This document shows, piece after piece, positions 1-7,816 of a DNA stretch of 8,035 bases. The stretch is from Planctomycetaceae bacterium (GTDB lineage: Bacteria; Planctomycetota; Planctomycetia; Pirellulales; Pirellulaceae). The stretch is from contig REEF01000570.1 in NCBI GenBank assembly GCA_007695205.1, positions 1-8,035 on the forward strand, written 5' to 3'. Made by a program: the position numbers and the translations under genes. Every line of letters starts with the position of its first letter. The stretch's first letter is position 1. The notes beneath the pieces are model-generated. The model did no database searches, was not told where the DNA came from, and worked only from the letters and a program-made list of their open reading frames with translations.

Positions 1-110
1 CGGCAAGCGGGGAGGATCGTTTTCGTCGGAACAGAAATCGGCACCCAAAAAAATTGAAAATCTGGCGAAGATCGAACAAATTGAACACGCCACTCCCGAC
101 CCCGCGAACG

Positions 111-131
111 ATTTCTCGAACGGTGCTAAGC
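111..131. repeat. Third, solitary copy of the repeat arm
   Basis: ATTTCTCGAACGGTGCTAAGC matches the reverse complement of 1511-1531 at 20 of 21 bases (A for C at position 119) and closely matches the right arm at 1601-1617. It lies 40 bp beyond the stop codon of the outer-membrane protein gene, in the same orientation relative to transcription as the arm at the protease stop. The rest of the 1-170 stretch shows no gene or strong terminator; a run of seven A (47-53) is its only other notable feature. Confidence 0.7.
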
Positions 132-170
132 TTCTGCCGCTGGAAGCGTCGCGAATTCGGCTTGGCGAGT

Positions 171-1298
171 TTAGAACCGCAGTTCGGCTCGGACCGTCAA
201 GCCATCGAACATCAGCGTGTCGTAGCTCATGGAGTCCGGTTGGCCGACAAAGTTGCCGCGACTGACGGCACGAATCCACTGATCCGTCGTCACCGCGTTG
301 AACCAGGAACCGATCATGTACCCGCAAGTCACTCGGAGATGGCCACAGTTGCTCTGCCAACCACCGCCCAGTTCCAGATCCAGGATCGTCATGATACGAT
401 CCGCTTTCCAGCCCGTGTCGACCGAGTTTCCTACCTGGTCATTGTACTCGTAGCTGGTGCGGAATTGGCCAGCCACCATGCTGACCAATCCCCGTCCGTA
501 CAGCAGCAGGCCGGAGCACGCATGATGTCGTTCGCCATCCAAGCCGAAACGGATGCCCCCGCCGTCGAAGCGTACTTCCGATTGGGCCGTTGCCGGATTC
601 CCCGTCCCACCATAGGCCGACGCATATTGCTGGTTCAGGTTGGCGTAACGGGCGCCTACCAGATAGTTCAACGCGCCCCATTCGTTGGCCCATAGAATCG
701 AACGATAGTCGATGTCGACGGTCTCAAAGTCGATGATCGATTCGGCACTGGCATCCAGGGGAAGTTGGGCAGCGTCCTGCGGGAACGGGTGCAGCGACAA
801 GGGAACAATTCTGGCGGCACCCACATCGGCGGGGTTGAAGGATTGAGCGTCGGTGGCGCTGCCGTAGAAATTGGCATAGGTCAGTTGCATGCTGGAGCAT
901 TCGCTCAACGCCAACGTGCCACCCACGCGGAAGTTGGACGAGTAGCCGGGATCGACCGTGAAAACGGGGCTGCGCTGGCTCAGGTTTTCGCCTGTGGTGA
1001 GAAAATTCGCCACATTATCGGCCAGCACGCCGTAGGCCACTTCGCTTTCGTTGGAACGCAGCAGCAAGTACTCGCCGAACAAGCCGGTACGATGAGCCCA
1101 GCGGGGCGGGCAGCAGGCCTTTGCACCGTGCTCGTGCTTACCGAACTTGTCTCCCTCCATGTCCACGTCTTCGTATCCGACTGGTCGGACCACATCGGTT
1201 GGTTGCGGGCTGGTCCAGAGATCGTACGATCGAGCAGGACCGGCTAGAAAAATCAGAGCGAACGCCAGCGCAAGACACGAAACTTCCTTGTTCATCAT
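171..1298 (-). CDS. Lpg1974-like pore-forming outer-membrane beta-barrel protein
   Basis: I start this gene at the ATG pair at 1298/1295, because AAGGAGGAG lies 5-8 nt upstream and a typical Sec signal peptide follows (residues 1-24, hydrophobic core, likely cut after PARS). This gives 375 residues; the frame stays open to a GTG at 1559, but that extension has no ribosome site and reads through repeat DNA. The mature protein shows amphipathic strand pairs typical of barrels: GLFGEYLLLRS (72-82), DPGYSSNFRVGGTLAL (116-131), DIDYRSILWA and NYLVGARYANL (195-221), GGIRFGLDGE (247-256), LLLYGRGLVSMVAGQFR (264-280) and LDLELGGGW...CGYMIGSWFNAV (306-336). It ends in FDGLTVRAELRF, with a C-terminal Phe as in barrel-assembly signals. 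This pattern matches Lpg1974-family (Legionella_OMP) porin-like proteins, which are abundant in planctomycetes. A His/Cys-rich stretch (KHEHGAKACC, 54-63) lies between signal and barrel. The main alternative is another planctomycete barrel family such as BBP7. What passes through it is unknown. Confidence 0.88.
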   Translation of the reverse strand: MMNKEVSCLALAFALIFLAGPARSYDLWTSPQPTDVVRPVGYEDVDMEGDKFGKHEHGAKACCPPRWAHRTGLFGEYLLLRSNESEVAYGVLADNVANFLTTGENLSQRSPVFTVDPGYSSNFRVGGTLALSECSSMQLTYANFYGSATDAQSFNPADVGAARIVPLSLHPFPQDAAQLPLDASAESIIDFETVDIDYRSILWANEWGALNYLVGARYANLNQQYASAYGGTGNPATAQSEVRFDGGGIRFGLDGERHHACSGLLLYGRGLVSMVAGQFRTSYEYNDQVGNSVDTGWKADRIMTILDLELGGGWQSNCGHLRVTCGYMIGSWFNAVTTDQWIRAVSRGNFVGQPDSMSYDTLMFDGLTVRAELRF

Positions 1299-1303
1299 CA
1301 ATT

Positions 1304-1312
1304 CTCCTCCTT
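1304..1312 (-). promoter_or_regulatory. Shine-Dalgarno of the outer-membrane protein gene
   Basis: On the minus strand the sequence reads AAGGAGGAG, a near-perfect anti-16S match, 5 nt before the first ATG (1298) and 8 nt before the second (1295). It decides the start against the longer GTG-initiated frame beginning at 1559. No convincing sigma70 promoter stands out between here and the repeat at 1531. Confidence 0.85.
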
Positions 1313-1511
1313 GAGAATGTTCGGAACGGCGCGCGATGAGCTTCGGTGCGCGTCGATTTTCGGCCAGTGAAAAAGAATCGGGCCGCGAAACCGTTATCTT
1401 GATCAGAACACAAACAACCGCTATGTTCAGCCTCGCCGGTCCAGCCGATACAATCGGCATACCTTGCCCAGGCAGGTTCTTGGCCATGGACGGCGCGTTG
1501 GCGAGCGCTGG

Positions 1512-1619
1512 CTTAGCACCGTGCGAGAAATAACTGACGCACTTTCGGCCTCCCCTCACCCTGCCCTCTCCCCGAGGGGCGAGGGGGACATCGGACAGTG
1601 ATTTCTCGCACGGTGCTTA
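1512..1619. repeat. Composite palindromic repeat (MITE/REP-like) between the two genes
   Basis: Two arms face each other. The left arm AGCACCGTGCGAGAAAT (1515-1531) is the exact reverse complement of the right arm (1601-1617): 17 of 17 bases, with partial pairing continuing a few bases on each side. Between the arms lies a C-rich/G-rich hairpin (1564-1585). The whole unit is about 108 bp and encodes nothing evident. The right arm runs into the stop codon of the protease gene. I see no target-site duplication and no transposase. It could be a non-autonomous mobile element, a REP-type intergenic repeat, or a structured 3' end for the protease transcript. Confidence 0.7.
1564..1585. repeat. GC-rich hairpin at the centre of the composite repeat
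   Basis: CCCTC-T-CCCC pairs with GGGG-C-GAGGG around a tiny loop: ten positions with a single T/C mismatch. It resembles the 'CCCTCACCC...CTCTCCCC' REP-like sequences scattered in many bacterial intergenic regions. It lies about 30 nt beyond the protease stop codon and could help end or protect that mRNA. No T-tract follows on either strand, so a classical intrinsic terminator is not supported. Confidence 0.6.
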
Positions 1620-4600
1620 CGCCGTGCTGTGCGTTCCCACCCGGTTGTGCCACCAGAGATCGACATCGTGGGCCAGGTCATCAAACAAGTCGTCCTCGTC
1701 CTCTTCGTCCTCCCGCCCGCTGTAATCCCGGTCCTGAGACTCGGAAACCCTCGCAAATAGGGTGTCTGCCTCGGAGGCGGTTACTTGGACTCCGGGCCAG
1801 TCGGCCGAGGGGATAACCGACGTGACGATGCGGTCCGAAGAATCCACGACCGACAGGGACTCGATCGATGCTGCTGACAACGCGGAGGCTACCGGAACGT
1901 CCAGGTCGGACACGGCGAGCGTCGCTTGCAGCATCGAGAACTCGCCCTCAGCACCAACGCCCGCTACCGGGTTGCGGTTGATATGGTTGATCAGCAGCAG
2001 CGCATCCAAGGGAGTGATGAACGAGTCTCCATTCACGTCCGGGAAGATGCCATTGCTGAAGGCAAACGCGCCCTGAGCGATGTACTGATCGTGATGGTTG
2101 ATCGTGTTGATCACGATCAGAACATCCAGCGGCGACACGATCCCATCCCCGTTGACATCCAGCGGATTGTTCGGATTGGTGTCGGTCATCGGCCCCACGT
2201 CCTTTCCGCTCAAAGGCACCACCGGCGGATCGAAATTACCCACCACGGGCAACGCGAAATTGTCGCCGAATTGTGCGTAGATATCCGGGCCGAACGGGCG
2301 AGGCGTGAAGTGGACGGTCGGCTGCGCGGTGACCATGCTGTCGTCGATTCGGTCAGTCAGCGGTGAACCGCCCGAGGTCAGAATATACCACTCGGCCAAC
2401 TCGGCCGGGGTGGCGCCACTGCGGTCGGGGACCCACAAGCCGATATCGTCAAAGCCATCGCCGTCGAAATCGGCGGCAAAGGGTCGCTCGCGGACTCCGG
2501 TGAAGCCAAACTCGAACTTCATGTCCCAAATGCCGTTGATATTCGGATGGTAGGAATCCAGGTTGGGTTCTCCGGTCAGCATCGTACTCAAGTTCAAGTA
2601 GAATACATCATTGACCCAAGACCCCAGATCGTCGATGCCGTCGCCGTCGAAGTCGCCCACGATGGGCATGCCCGGCATGTTGCCGGCCAAGACCACGTCC
2701 GCTGCGTCGATGATCAGATTCGCGTTGGTGTCCAGATACCACGAGGTGCCCTGCTTCACGCCCACTTGATCGCTGTTGGGGTCGATGTCGATCCCGTTGC
2801 GGACGACCCCGTCCCAGAAACGCCCGGCCAGTGGTAAACCGTCGATGCTCAGGCCGTCCGGCAGATTCAGGTTCGGCACGCCGTTGTTGTCGGTATCGAT
2901 CAGCCAGCGGTTGGCGCCGCCGTAGCGGCCGTAAGCGGCCAACTTATGGAAGCCATCGGCTTGATTCGCCGGATCGCCAGGATCGGCCGGGGTCACGAAA
3001 TTGCCCGCGATGATGTGATCGCTGGCCAGTCCGAACATGTACGTGATGTCCCGGTTGGTGAAGTCGCCGTCCTTGCCGGTAGGATCGTGGATGAAATTGC
3101 CGTTGGTATCCACGTACACGCTGCCCGCAGCCCAAACACCGATCTCGGCTCGAGAATCGACCGTAAAGCGAGCCACGAAGGAACCGCCAGGTTGCCCGTC
3201 GCCCGTGGGAAACTGCGGCGCACCGTTGGGTTCCATCGCGTTCGATTCGCCATCCAACGCGTTACCAGCGATATCCGTGATCGCGTCGGACACGGTCAAG
3301 GTGAAGCGGTCGTCGGGCAATGGCTGCAAGAAATTCAACGTGAGGTAACCCGTCGCCAGGCCCGGACCATCGTTCACCGAAGTAAATGTCACCGACTCGA
3401 TCGCAATCGTGCCGTTGTGATCCCCGACCAGCAAATAATGGCCGGGATGAGTCGCCGTCTGGACGAACACCGCGTCGTATGGGAAGTCATCGGTCCGTAG
3501 CGGCAGATCGCGAACGCTGATCACCAGCGATTCGACCAGCGGCGTGGGGCCGCCCACGGGCGGCAAGTCCGATTTGGGATCGAACAGATTGTAGGGATGG
3601 TCCACTTCATTGATTTCGATCGCCGTGATTTGCGGACCTTGCGTATCGACGAACAGCAGCAAGGGATCGCTTTGGATCCGGTTGCCCGCCAAGTCCTCGA
3701 AGACGAACACGACACTGTGCTGACCGTCCGCCAAAAGCAGATTGGTGTCGATCCGCCAATTGCCCTCGACACCCTGATACGGAGCGTTCGGTGGTTGGAA
3801 AGCATCATTGCCGTCCAAAGGCACCGCGATGGTGGTTCCGGCCGGTACCCCATTGATGACCGCCGTGACCATGTTATTGGCCTCGGCCGTGCCGAAGAAA
3901 CTGGGAGTCTGGACGTTCGTGATACGATCCTCCCTCGTCGCCAGATAGCCCGGTACGCCCGAATCGCTATCGGGATGCAGATCGCCGGCGCCCAGGTAGG
4001 GCACCACATCAACAACCACCGTCAGCAGGAAATCATGGCTAAGGTTCCCCGCACGGTCCTCGACCTCCAACTTGAAATTGTGCAACCCGTCGGGCAACGG
4101 TGTCCCATTGGGATCGTTCAAATCCTGGCTGACCGTTCGGGTCAATTGGCCCAGCGTGGTGAAGTCCGCAAACTCTGTCCAGGAATCGTACACCAACACC
4201 TCGCCCGCTGCATCGCCCGGACGCCAGTACAAACGATAGATCACGTCATGGGGCGCCGGGTTGCCGTTGCCGTCGAGGGTGTCGTTGCCGACCATCAGGA
4301 ACTGCAGCAAATTCTCTTGCGTCACGTTGTCCGTATCGCTGCGTCCCGTATCGTTCTGCAGGTCCAGATACGGGGTATTCGGTTTGGCCGTATCGATCAC
4401 CAGATCCGGAACCATCGCCGGGGTGGGATCTGAGATATTACCGGCTGCGTCTTCAAACTGGGCAGTGATCTCATATTGGCCATCACGCAACGGCTCGACG
4501 GTCACTTCCCAAAGCCCGTCCGACGTGACGGTTCCCTGTCCGATGATGACGCCGTCGGCCAAAATCCGCACCAGCGCGTTCGGTTCGCCGGTACCTTGAA

Positions 4601-7600
4601 AAGCGGGGGCCTGGATATTGGTGACATGGTCGTTGTCCAGCATCCCGGAATCGCTGGAAGCCAACAGATCCGGCACAGTGCCTGTCGGAGGTTCGGTGTC
4701 GATGGTCACCCACAAGGGATGCGTCGACGGTCCTTCGTCGTTGATCGTCGGAGTGCTGCCGTCGAAAACCTGAATCGCAGCGCTGACGAAGTACACCGCG
4801 TCCGGCAAGTCGGCCGCCGGGGTAAAGCGGAACAAGCGGCTGTTACCAACCTGGGTCGCATAACCGGTGACCGTGTCGCCGGTGTCCGAATCGCTGATCG
4901 TCACCAGGATAGCGAAGCCGGGTACATCCCCCGCCGCGGCTTGGGCCGGAGTCAGCAGGTCGATGTCCGGTAGGCCATCATTGTTCGGATCGGTGTAGCG
5001 TTCCATCCTGGCTTCGACAAAGAAAGTGGGCGTCGGGTCGGCAGTGACCAGATCGTTGTTCAACACGCCGGTATCCGAAGCCGGATCCATGTGCATACCC
5101 GCCGGAGCAGCCAACAGCGGCGTGTTCTCCACCTCCAGGCTGTAGTTCACGAACGGCCCCGCGCAGAAGGCGTTACCATTCGCCGAACCGCTGACGCGTA
5201 GGTGATAACGCTGCTGGGCGACCACCGGGATTGCCAGGAACTCGTTATCGGTTTGCGTGTCCACTTCGGCGATCAAGTCGCCGTCCGCGTCGAAGATCGC
5301 CAGCGCCAAGTTCCTATCCTCGGCCCACAGGTGATGCAAATTGACTTGCAGCACCCCCGAGTCATGGGCGGTCACACGGAACCAGTCCTCGTCATCGGCT
5401 GAGTGGATACTGAGACCGCGTTCGACCATCCATTTGGCCGACCCTAACACGGTCGCCTGAATCAACGAATCATTGGGTTCGAAACGGTCTGGCGCCACAA
5501 TTTCTTCGATATTCACCCAATTCACCTGCCCGCCGCCTGGCAGCGTCGCCGAACCGTTGGGGATCGACATGAAATTGCCGGCAGCCCCATCGGGAAAGGC
5601 CAGCCTATCACCCGGAAAAGTGTCGGGGGGTCCGCCGTTGACGTGGACCGTCTGCGCGGTGTCGAACACCACGATCAAGTCCTGGCCATCGCCTGTATCG
5701 ACGTGCGTGTTGAAGCCCGTGGTTGCTTGCAAGCAGACGCCGTCGTCTCCATCACCAGTCTCAATCACCAAGTTGGAGATGCCTTGGGGTGCGATGGTGA
5801 CGTTCACCGTCACCTTGTCCATGGCATCGGCAGCATGATTGCTGCTGGCATCGACGATCACGGTCGCGACATCGAAGAAGGTTGGCACTTCGAACCCCAC
5901 GCCACCGCTGGTACCCGTGATCTGGATGGCGTCTTCACCGCCCGATCCGATCGCGTCTTCGATGGTCAGCACATCGGCATCGTTGGGCGTGATGAACGTA
6001 AAGCTGGCCATGCCGCTGATCTCGACCGGTTCCAACCCCGTAAACGTGATGGTGCCGCCGTTGACGGTGACGACCCCGTTGCCGTCGATCGTTTCATCCG
6101 GCGTGTAGTCGCCCGTGTGAGTTCCATCGCCGATCACCCGCAACGAATCCCCTAGGACCTCGCCGTTGCCGTGGAACACGATCCCTCCGGTCGGAATCAC
6201 CAATCCACCGGTATTGTCGACGATCAAAATATCGTCGTCATCGCTACCACGCACTTCGATGCTGGTGACCGCCGCAAAGGCGCTGGTGTTGACCAGCGTT
6301 CCGTTGTAATGGATCTCGAGATCCGTGCCGTTCAGCACCAAACGGATCTCGTCCGGGACTCCGTCGTTGCCGCCGACCTGATCGGTCATGTCGATCACGA
6401 CCGGGCCCGGATCAGCGACCCAGCCGTCGATCCAACCTTGGAAGGCCGAGACGCGAGTCATGACGGCGTACTCGCCGAACGAGTTATTGCCGTCGTCGTC
6501 GACGTCCGGCGGCGAACCCAACCGCTGGCGACTGAACGACACGACGCCTGATACCGCGTTGCCGATCAGCGCCGGGCCACCGGAATCCCCGGCCGATTGC
6601 ATGCCTTCGTCGGCCCCCAGACCGTTGTGCAAAATGTTGTAATGAAACCCGAAAAAGTCCGTGGTGTTGGCCGGATCGTCGTCGGCGGCCGGCGCGTTGC
6701 TGTTGTCAAAGTCGTAAGTCAACGTCGTGCCGGCCGGCAAATTGAAACTGCTGACCGGCGGCATCGCGAGAATGTCGCCTAACGCGTCCCAGGTGTTCAT
6801 CGCGGAACGCTTTGTGCCGCCGCTGGTCTCATCGCGACCATCCGCACCGGTACCCGTATGGCCGTACCCGACGACGGTGAAGTTCTGGCCCACCTCGTCG
6901 CTATCGCGGTAGATCGGGTGCCGATCCGCCGCGAACGTCCCCACCCGTTCCAACCGCAGCATGGTGATATCGTTACCGTCGCGAGTGTTGCCATTGTAGC
7001 TGGGATGGACGGTGACGGCGGCGGGGATGGAAAACGTCGTCACGGCACCGACACCGTCGTCGACATCAAAGCCCACGGTCGTCGTTTCCGCCAAACGCCC
7101 GTCCCGGTCGGTAGTGATCGTCAGCGAACCACCGACCAGGTTGCTGCCGTCGCCCGTCATTTGGTCGACATCGGTCAGTGCCAAGTTGCCGCGGAACTCG
7201 ACGCGGAAATCGGCCGTCGCCGGATCGCCATCCGGATCGGCGAACACCGCAACCTGATCGATGTTCGGCAACGACTCCAAGGCGGCACGGATATCTCCGG
7301 CCGTCGCGTCGAATGCAATATCCGCCGTCGTCTGATCCTCGAATGTCAACGTAAAGGTGCCGCCGGTCGGCGAGCCGAGATCGACGATCTGGCTCTCGTT
7401 GTTGGAAAGGCAGTGTGCGGCGGTCAGCACGTGCAGACCGGAATCGAGCAACGTGCCACCACAACCGCCTGGACTGGCGCCCAGGAACACGACGCCACTG
7501 AAGTCCGGAGCCACCGCGGCGGGGATCGCAAAAGCGCCCACCACCAACAACCGCCGGTCCTCCAGTACTTCGAACTGCCTGCTGGACGATAGACGGTCGC

Positions 7601-7700
7601 GGAAGGCTGCCCGGCGTATCTTTCTACCATGAGACGTGCGACGAGAAGTAGAAATCTTTTTTCCAGAAATGATCCTGTCAAACAGCTTTCGGAACGACAT
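1617..7700 (-). CDS. Giant exported trypsin-like (S1) serine protease with PPC, Ig-like, FG-GAP-like and dockerin modules
   Basis: The protein has 2027 residues and starts at an ATG 8 nt after AGGGAG. It probably cleaves proteins outside the cytoplasm; its substrate is unknown. Seen in order: a basic N-terminus and the planctomycete LExRxLL-type motif LEDRRLL (46-52), known from exported planctomycete proteins; an S1 protease (about 53-427) with TAAHC (His96), NDITMLRL (Asp244) and GDSGGP (Ser373); a beta-rich region (435-735) with Asp/Gly-rich turns; a pre-peptidase C-terminal-like domain opening with DRFEPND (738-858); four Ig-like modules (about 870-1355) sharing SDSG...DN..TN..P.F.GT; a further Ig-like domain (1356-1518); five FG-GAP-like repeats (1519-1825) including two DFDGDG; two dockerin repeats (1848-1859, 1888-1899); and a tail with an acidic cluster (1997-2008). 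Cys80 and Cys97 match the conserved S1 disulfide. A beta domain is inserted at about 111-205, between His and Asp. No classical signal peptide is obvious, so export is inferred from the family motif. The reading frame is intact, with all three catalytic residues present, so it is probably active. Confidence 0.95.
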   Translation of the reverse strand: MSFRKLFDRIISGKKISTSRRTSHGRKIRRAAFRDRLSSSRQFEVLEDRRLLVVGAFAIPAAVAPDFSGVVFLGASPGGCGGTLLDSGLHVLTAAHCLSNNESQIVDLGSPTGGTFTLTFEDQTTADIAFDATAGDIRAALESLPNIDQVAVFADPDGDPATADFRVEFRGNLALTDVDQMTGDGSNLVGGSLTITTDRDGRLAETTTVGFDVDDGVGAVTTFSIPAAVTVHPSYNGNTRDGNDITMLRLERVGTFAADRHPIYRDSDEVGQNFTVVGYGHTGTGADGRDETSGGTKRSAMNTWDALGDILAMPPVSSFNLPAGTTLTYDFDNSNAPAADDDPANTTDFFGFHYNILHNGLGADEGMQSAGDSGGPALIGNAVSGVVSFSRQRLGSPPDVDDDGNNSFGEYAVMTRVSAFQGWIDGWVADPGPVVIDMTDQVGGNDGVPDEIRLVLNGTDLEIHYNGTLVNTSAFAAVTSIEVRGSDDDDILIVDNTGGLVIPTGGIVFHGNGEVLGDSLRVIGDGTHTGDYTPDETIDGNGVVTVNGGTITFTGLEPVEISGMASFTFITPNDADVLTIEDAIGSGGEDAIQITGTSGGVGFEVPTFFDVATVIVDASSNHAADAMDKVTVNVTIAPQGISNLVIETGDGDDGVCLQATTGFNTHVDTGDGQDLIVVFDTAQTVHVNGGPPDTFPGDRLAFPDGAAGNFMSIPNGSATLPGGGQVNWVNIEEIVAPDRFEPNDSLIQATVLGSAKWMVERGLSIHSADDEDWFRVTAHDSGVLQVNLHHLWAEDRNLALAIFDADGDLIAEVDTQTDNEFLAIPVVAQQRYHLRVSGSANGNAFCAGPFVNYSLEVENTPLLAAPAGMHMDPASDTGVLNNDLVTADPTPTFFVEARMERYTDPNNDGLPDIDLLTPAQAAAGDVPGFAILVTISDSDTGDTVTGYATQVGNSRLFRFTPAADLPDAVYFVSAAIQVFDGSTPTINDEGPSTHPLWVTIDTEPPTGTVPDLLASSDSGMLDNDHVTNIQAPAFQGTGEPNALVRILADGVIIGQGTVTSDGLWEVTVEPLRDGQYEITAQFEDAAGNISDPTPAMVPDLVIDTAKPNTPYLDLQNDTGRSDTDNVTQENLLQFLMVGNDTLDGNGNPAPHDVIYRLYWRPGDAAGEVLVYDSWTEFADFTTLGQLTRTVSQDLNDPNGTPLPDGLHNFKLEVEDRAGNLSHDFLLTVVVDVVPYLGAGDLHPDSDSGVPGYLATREDRITNVQTPSFFGTAEANNMVTAVINGVPAGTTIAVPLDGNDAFQPPNAPYQGVEGNWRIDTNLLLADGQHSVVFVFEDLAGNRIQSDPLLLFVDTQGPQITAIEINEVDHPYNLFDPKSDLPPVGGPTPLVESLVISVRDLPLRTDDFPYDAVFVQTATHPGHYLLVGDHNGTIAIESVTFTSVNDGPGLATGYLTLNFLQPLPDDRFTLTVSDAITDIAGNALDGESNAMEPNGAPQFPTGDGQPGGSFVARFTVDSRAEIGVWAAGSVYVDTNGNFIHDPTGKDGDFTNRDITYMFGLASDHIIAGNFVTPADPGDPANQADGFHKLAAYGRYGGANRWLIDTDNNGVPNLNLPDGLSIDGLPLAGRFWDGVVRNGIDIDPNSDQVGVKQGTSWYLDTNANLIIDAADVVLAGNMPGMPIVGDFDGDGIDDLGSWVNDVFYLNLSTMLTGEPNLDSYHPNINGIWDMKFEFGFTGVRERPFAADFDGDGFDDIGLWVPDRSGATPAELAEWYILTSGGSPLTDRIDDSMVTAQPTVHFTPRPFGPDIYAQFGDNFALPVVGNFDPPVVPLSGKDVGPMTDTNPNNPLDVNGDGIVSPLDVLIVINTINHHDQYIAQGAFAFSNGIFPDVNGDSFITPLDALLLINHINRNPVAGVGAEGEFSMLQATLAVSDLDVPVASALSAASIESLSVVDSSDRIVTSVIPSADWPGVQVTASEADTLFARVSESQDRDYSGREDEEDEDDLFDDLAHDVDLWWHNRVGTHSTA

Positions 7701-7707
7701 GGCAGAT

Positions 7708-7715
7708 ACTCCCTT
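7708..7715 (-). promoter_or_regulatory. Shine-Dalgarno of the giant protease gene
   Basis: The minus strand reads AAGGGAGT here, placing AGGGAG 8 nt before the ATG at 7700. This supports that start and so keeps the basic N-terminal segment that precedes the LEDRRLL motif. Confidence 0.7.
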
Positions 7716-7780
7716 GCAAGAAGATCATTCAGCGAAACTCGTTTGAACGCTCCCAAGGCAACGCTTGCAATAGCTGCACC

Positions 7781-7799
7781 ACGAACTTGACGTGTTCGT
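7781..7799 (-). other. Inverted repeat in the mRNA leader of the protease gene
   Basis: ACGAAC (7781-7786) and GTTCGT (7794-7799) are perfect complements separated by 7 nt. If the promoter at 7817-7845 is used, this small stem-loop lies about 10-30 nt from the 5' end of the transcript. It could protect the transcript end or be an operator. A 6-bp match can arise by chance. Confidence 0.25.
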
Positions 7800-7816
7800 C
7801 GTGAGAAGTGACCTGC

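Noticed and set aside
44..75. Possible terminator of the barrel gene: a T7 run on the minus strand (53-47) after a weak ATCT...AGAT stem.
   Set aside because: The stem is only 4 bp and is separated from the T-run, too weak to call.
2..265. Open plus-strand frame entering from the left edge, with a Lys/Glu-rich stretch (KKIENLAKIEQIEHA).
   Set aside because: It would overlap the 3' end of the barrel gene by about 95 bp, includes the repeat arm, and has no recognisable domain. It could be a gene tail, but nothing beyond openness supports it.
1299..1559. N-terminal extension of the outer-membrane protein gene to a GTG at 1559 (462 residues).
   Set aside because: It has no ribosome site, runs through the inverted repeat, and would bury an ideal signal peptide that follows a near-perfect Shine-Dalgarno.
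6858..7592. Plus-strand frame of 244 codons antisense to the protease domain, plus several similar long antisense frames (3597-4433, 5643-6155, 1926-2366).
   Set aside because: These are shadows of the long GC-rich minus-strand gene: they have no good ribosome sites and low-complexity Arg/His/Val-rich translations without domain patterns.
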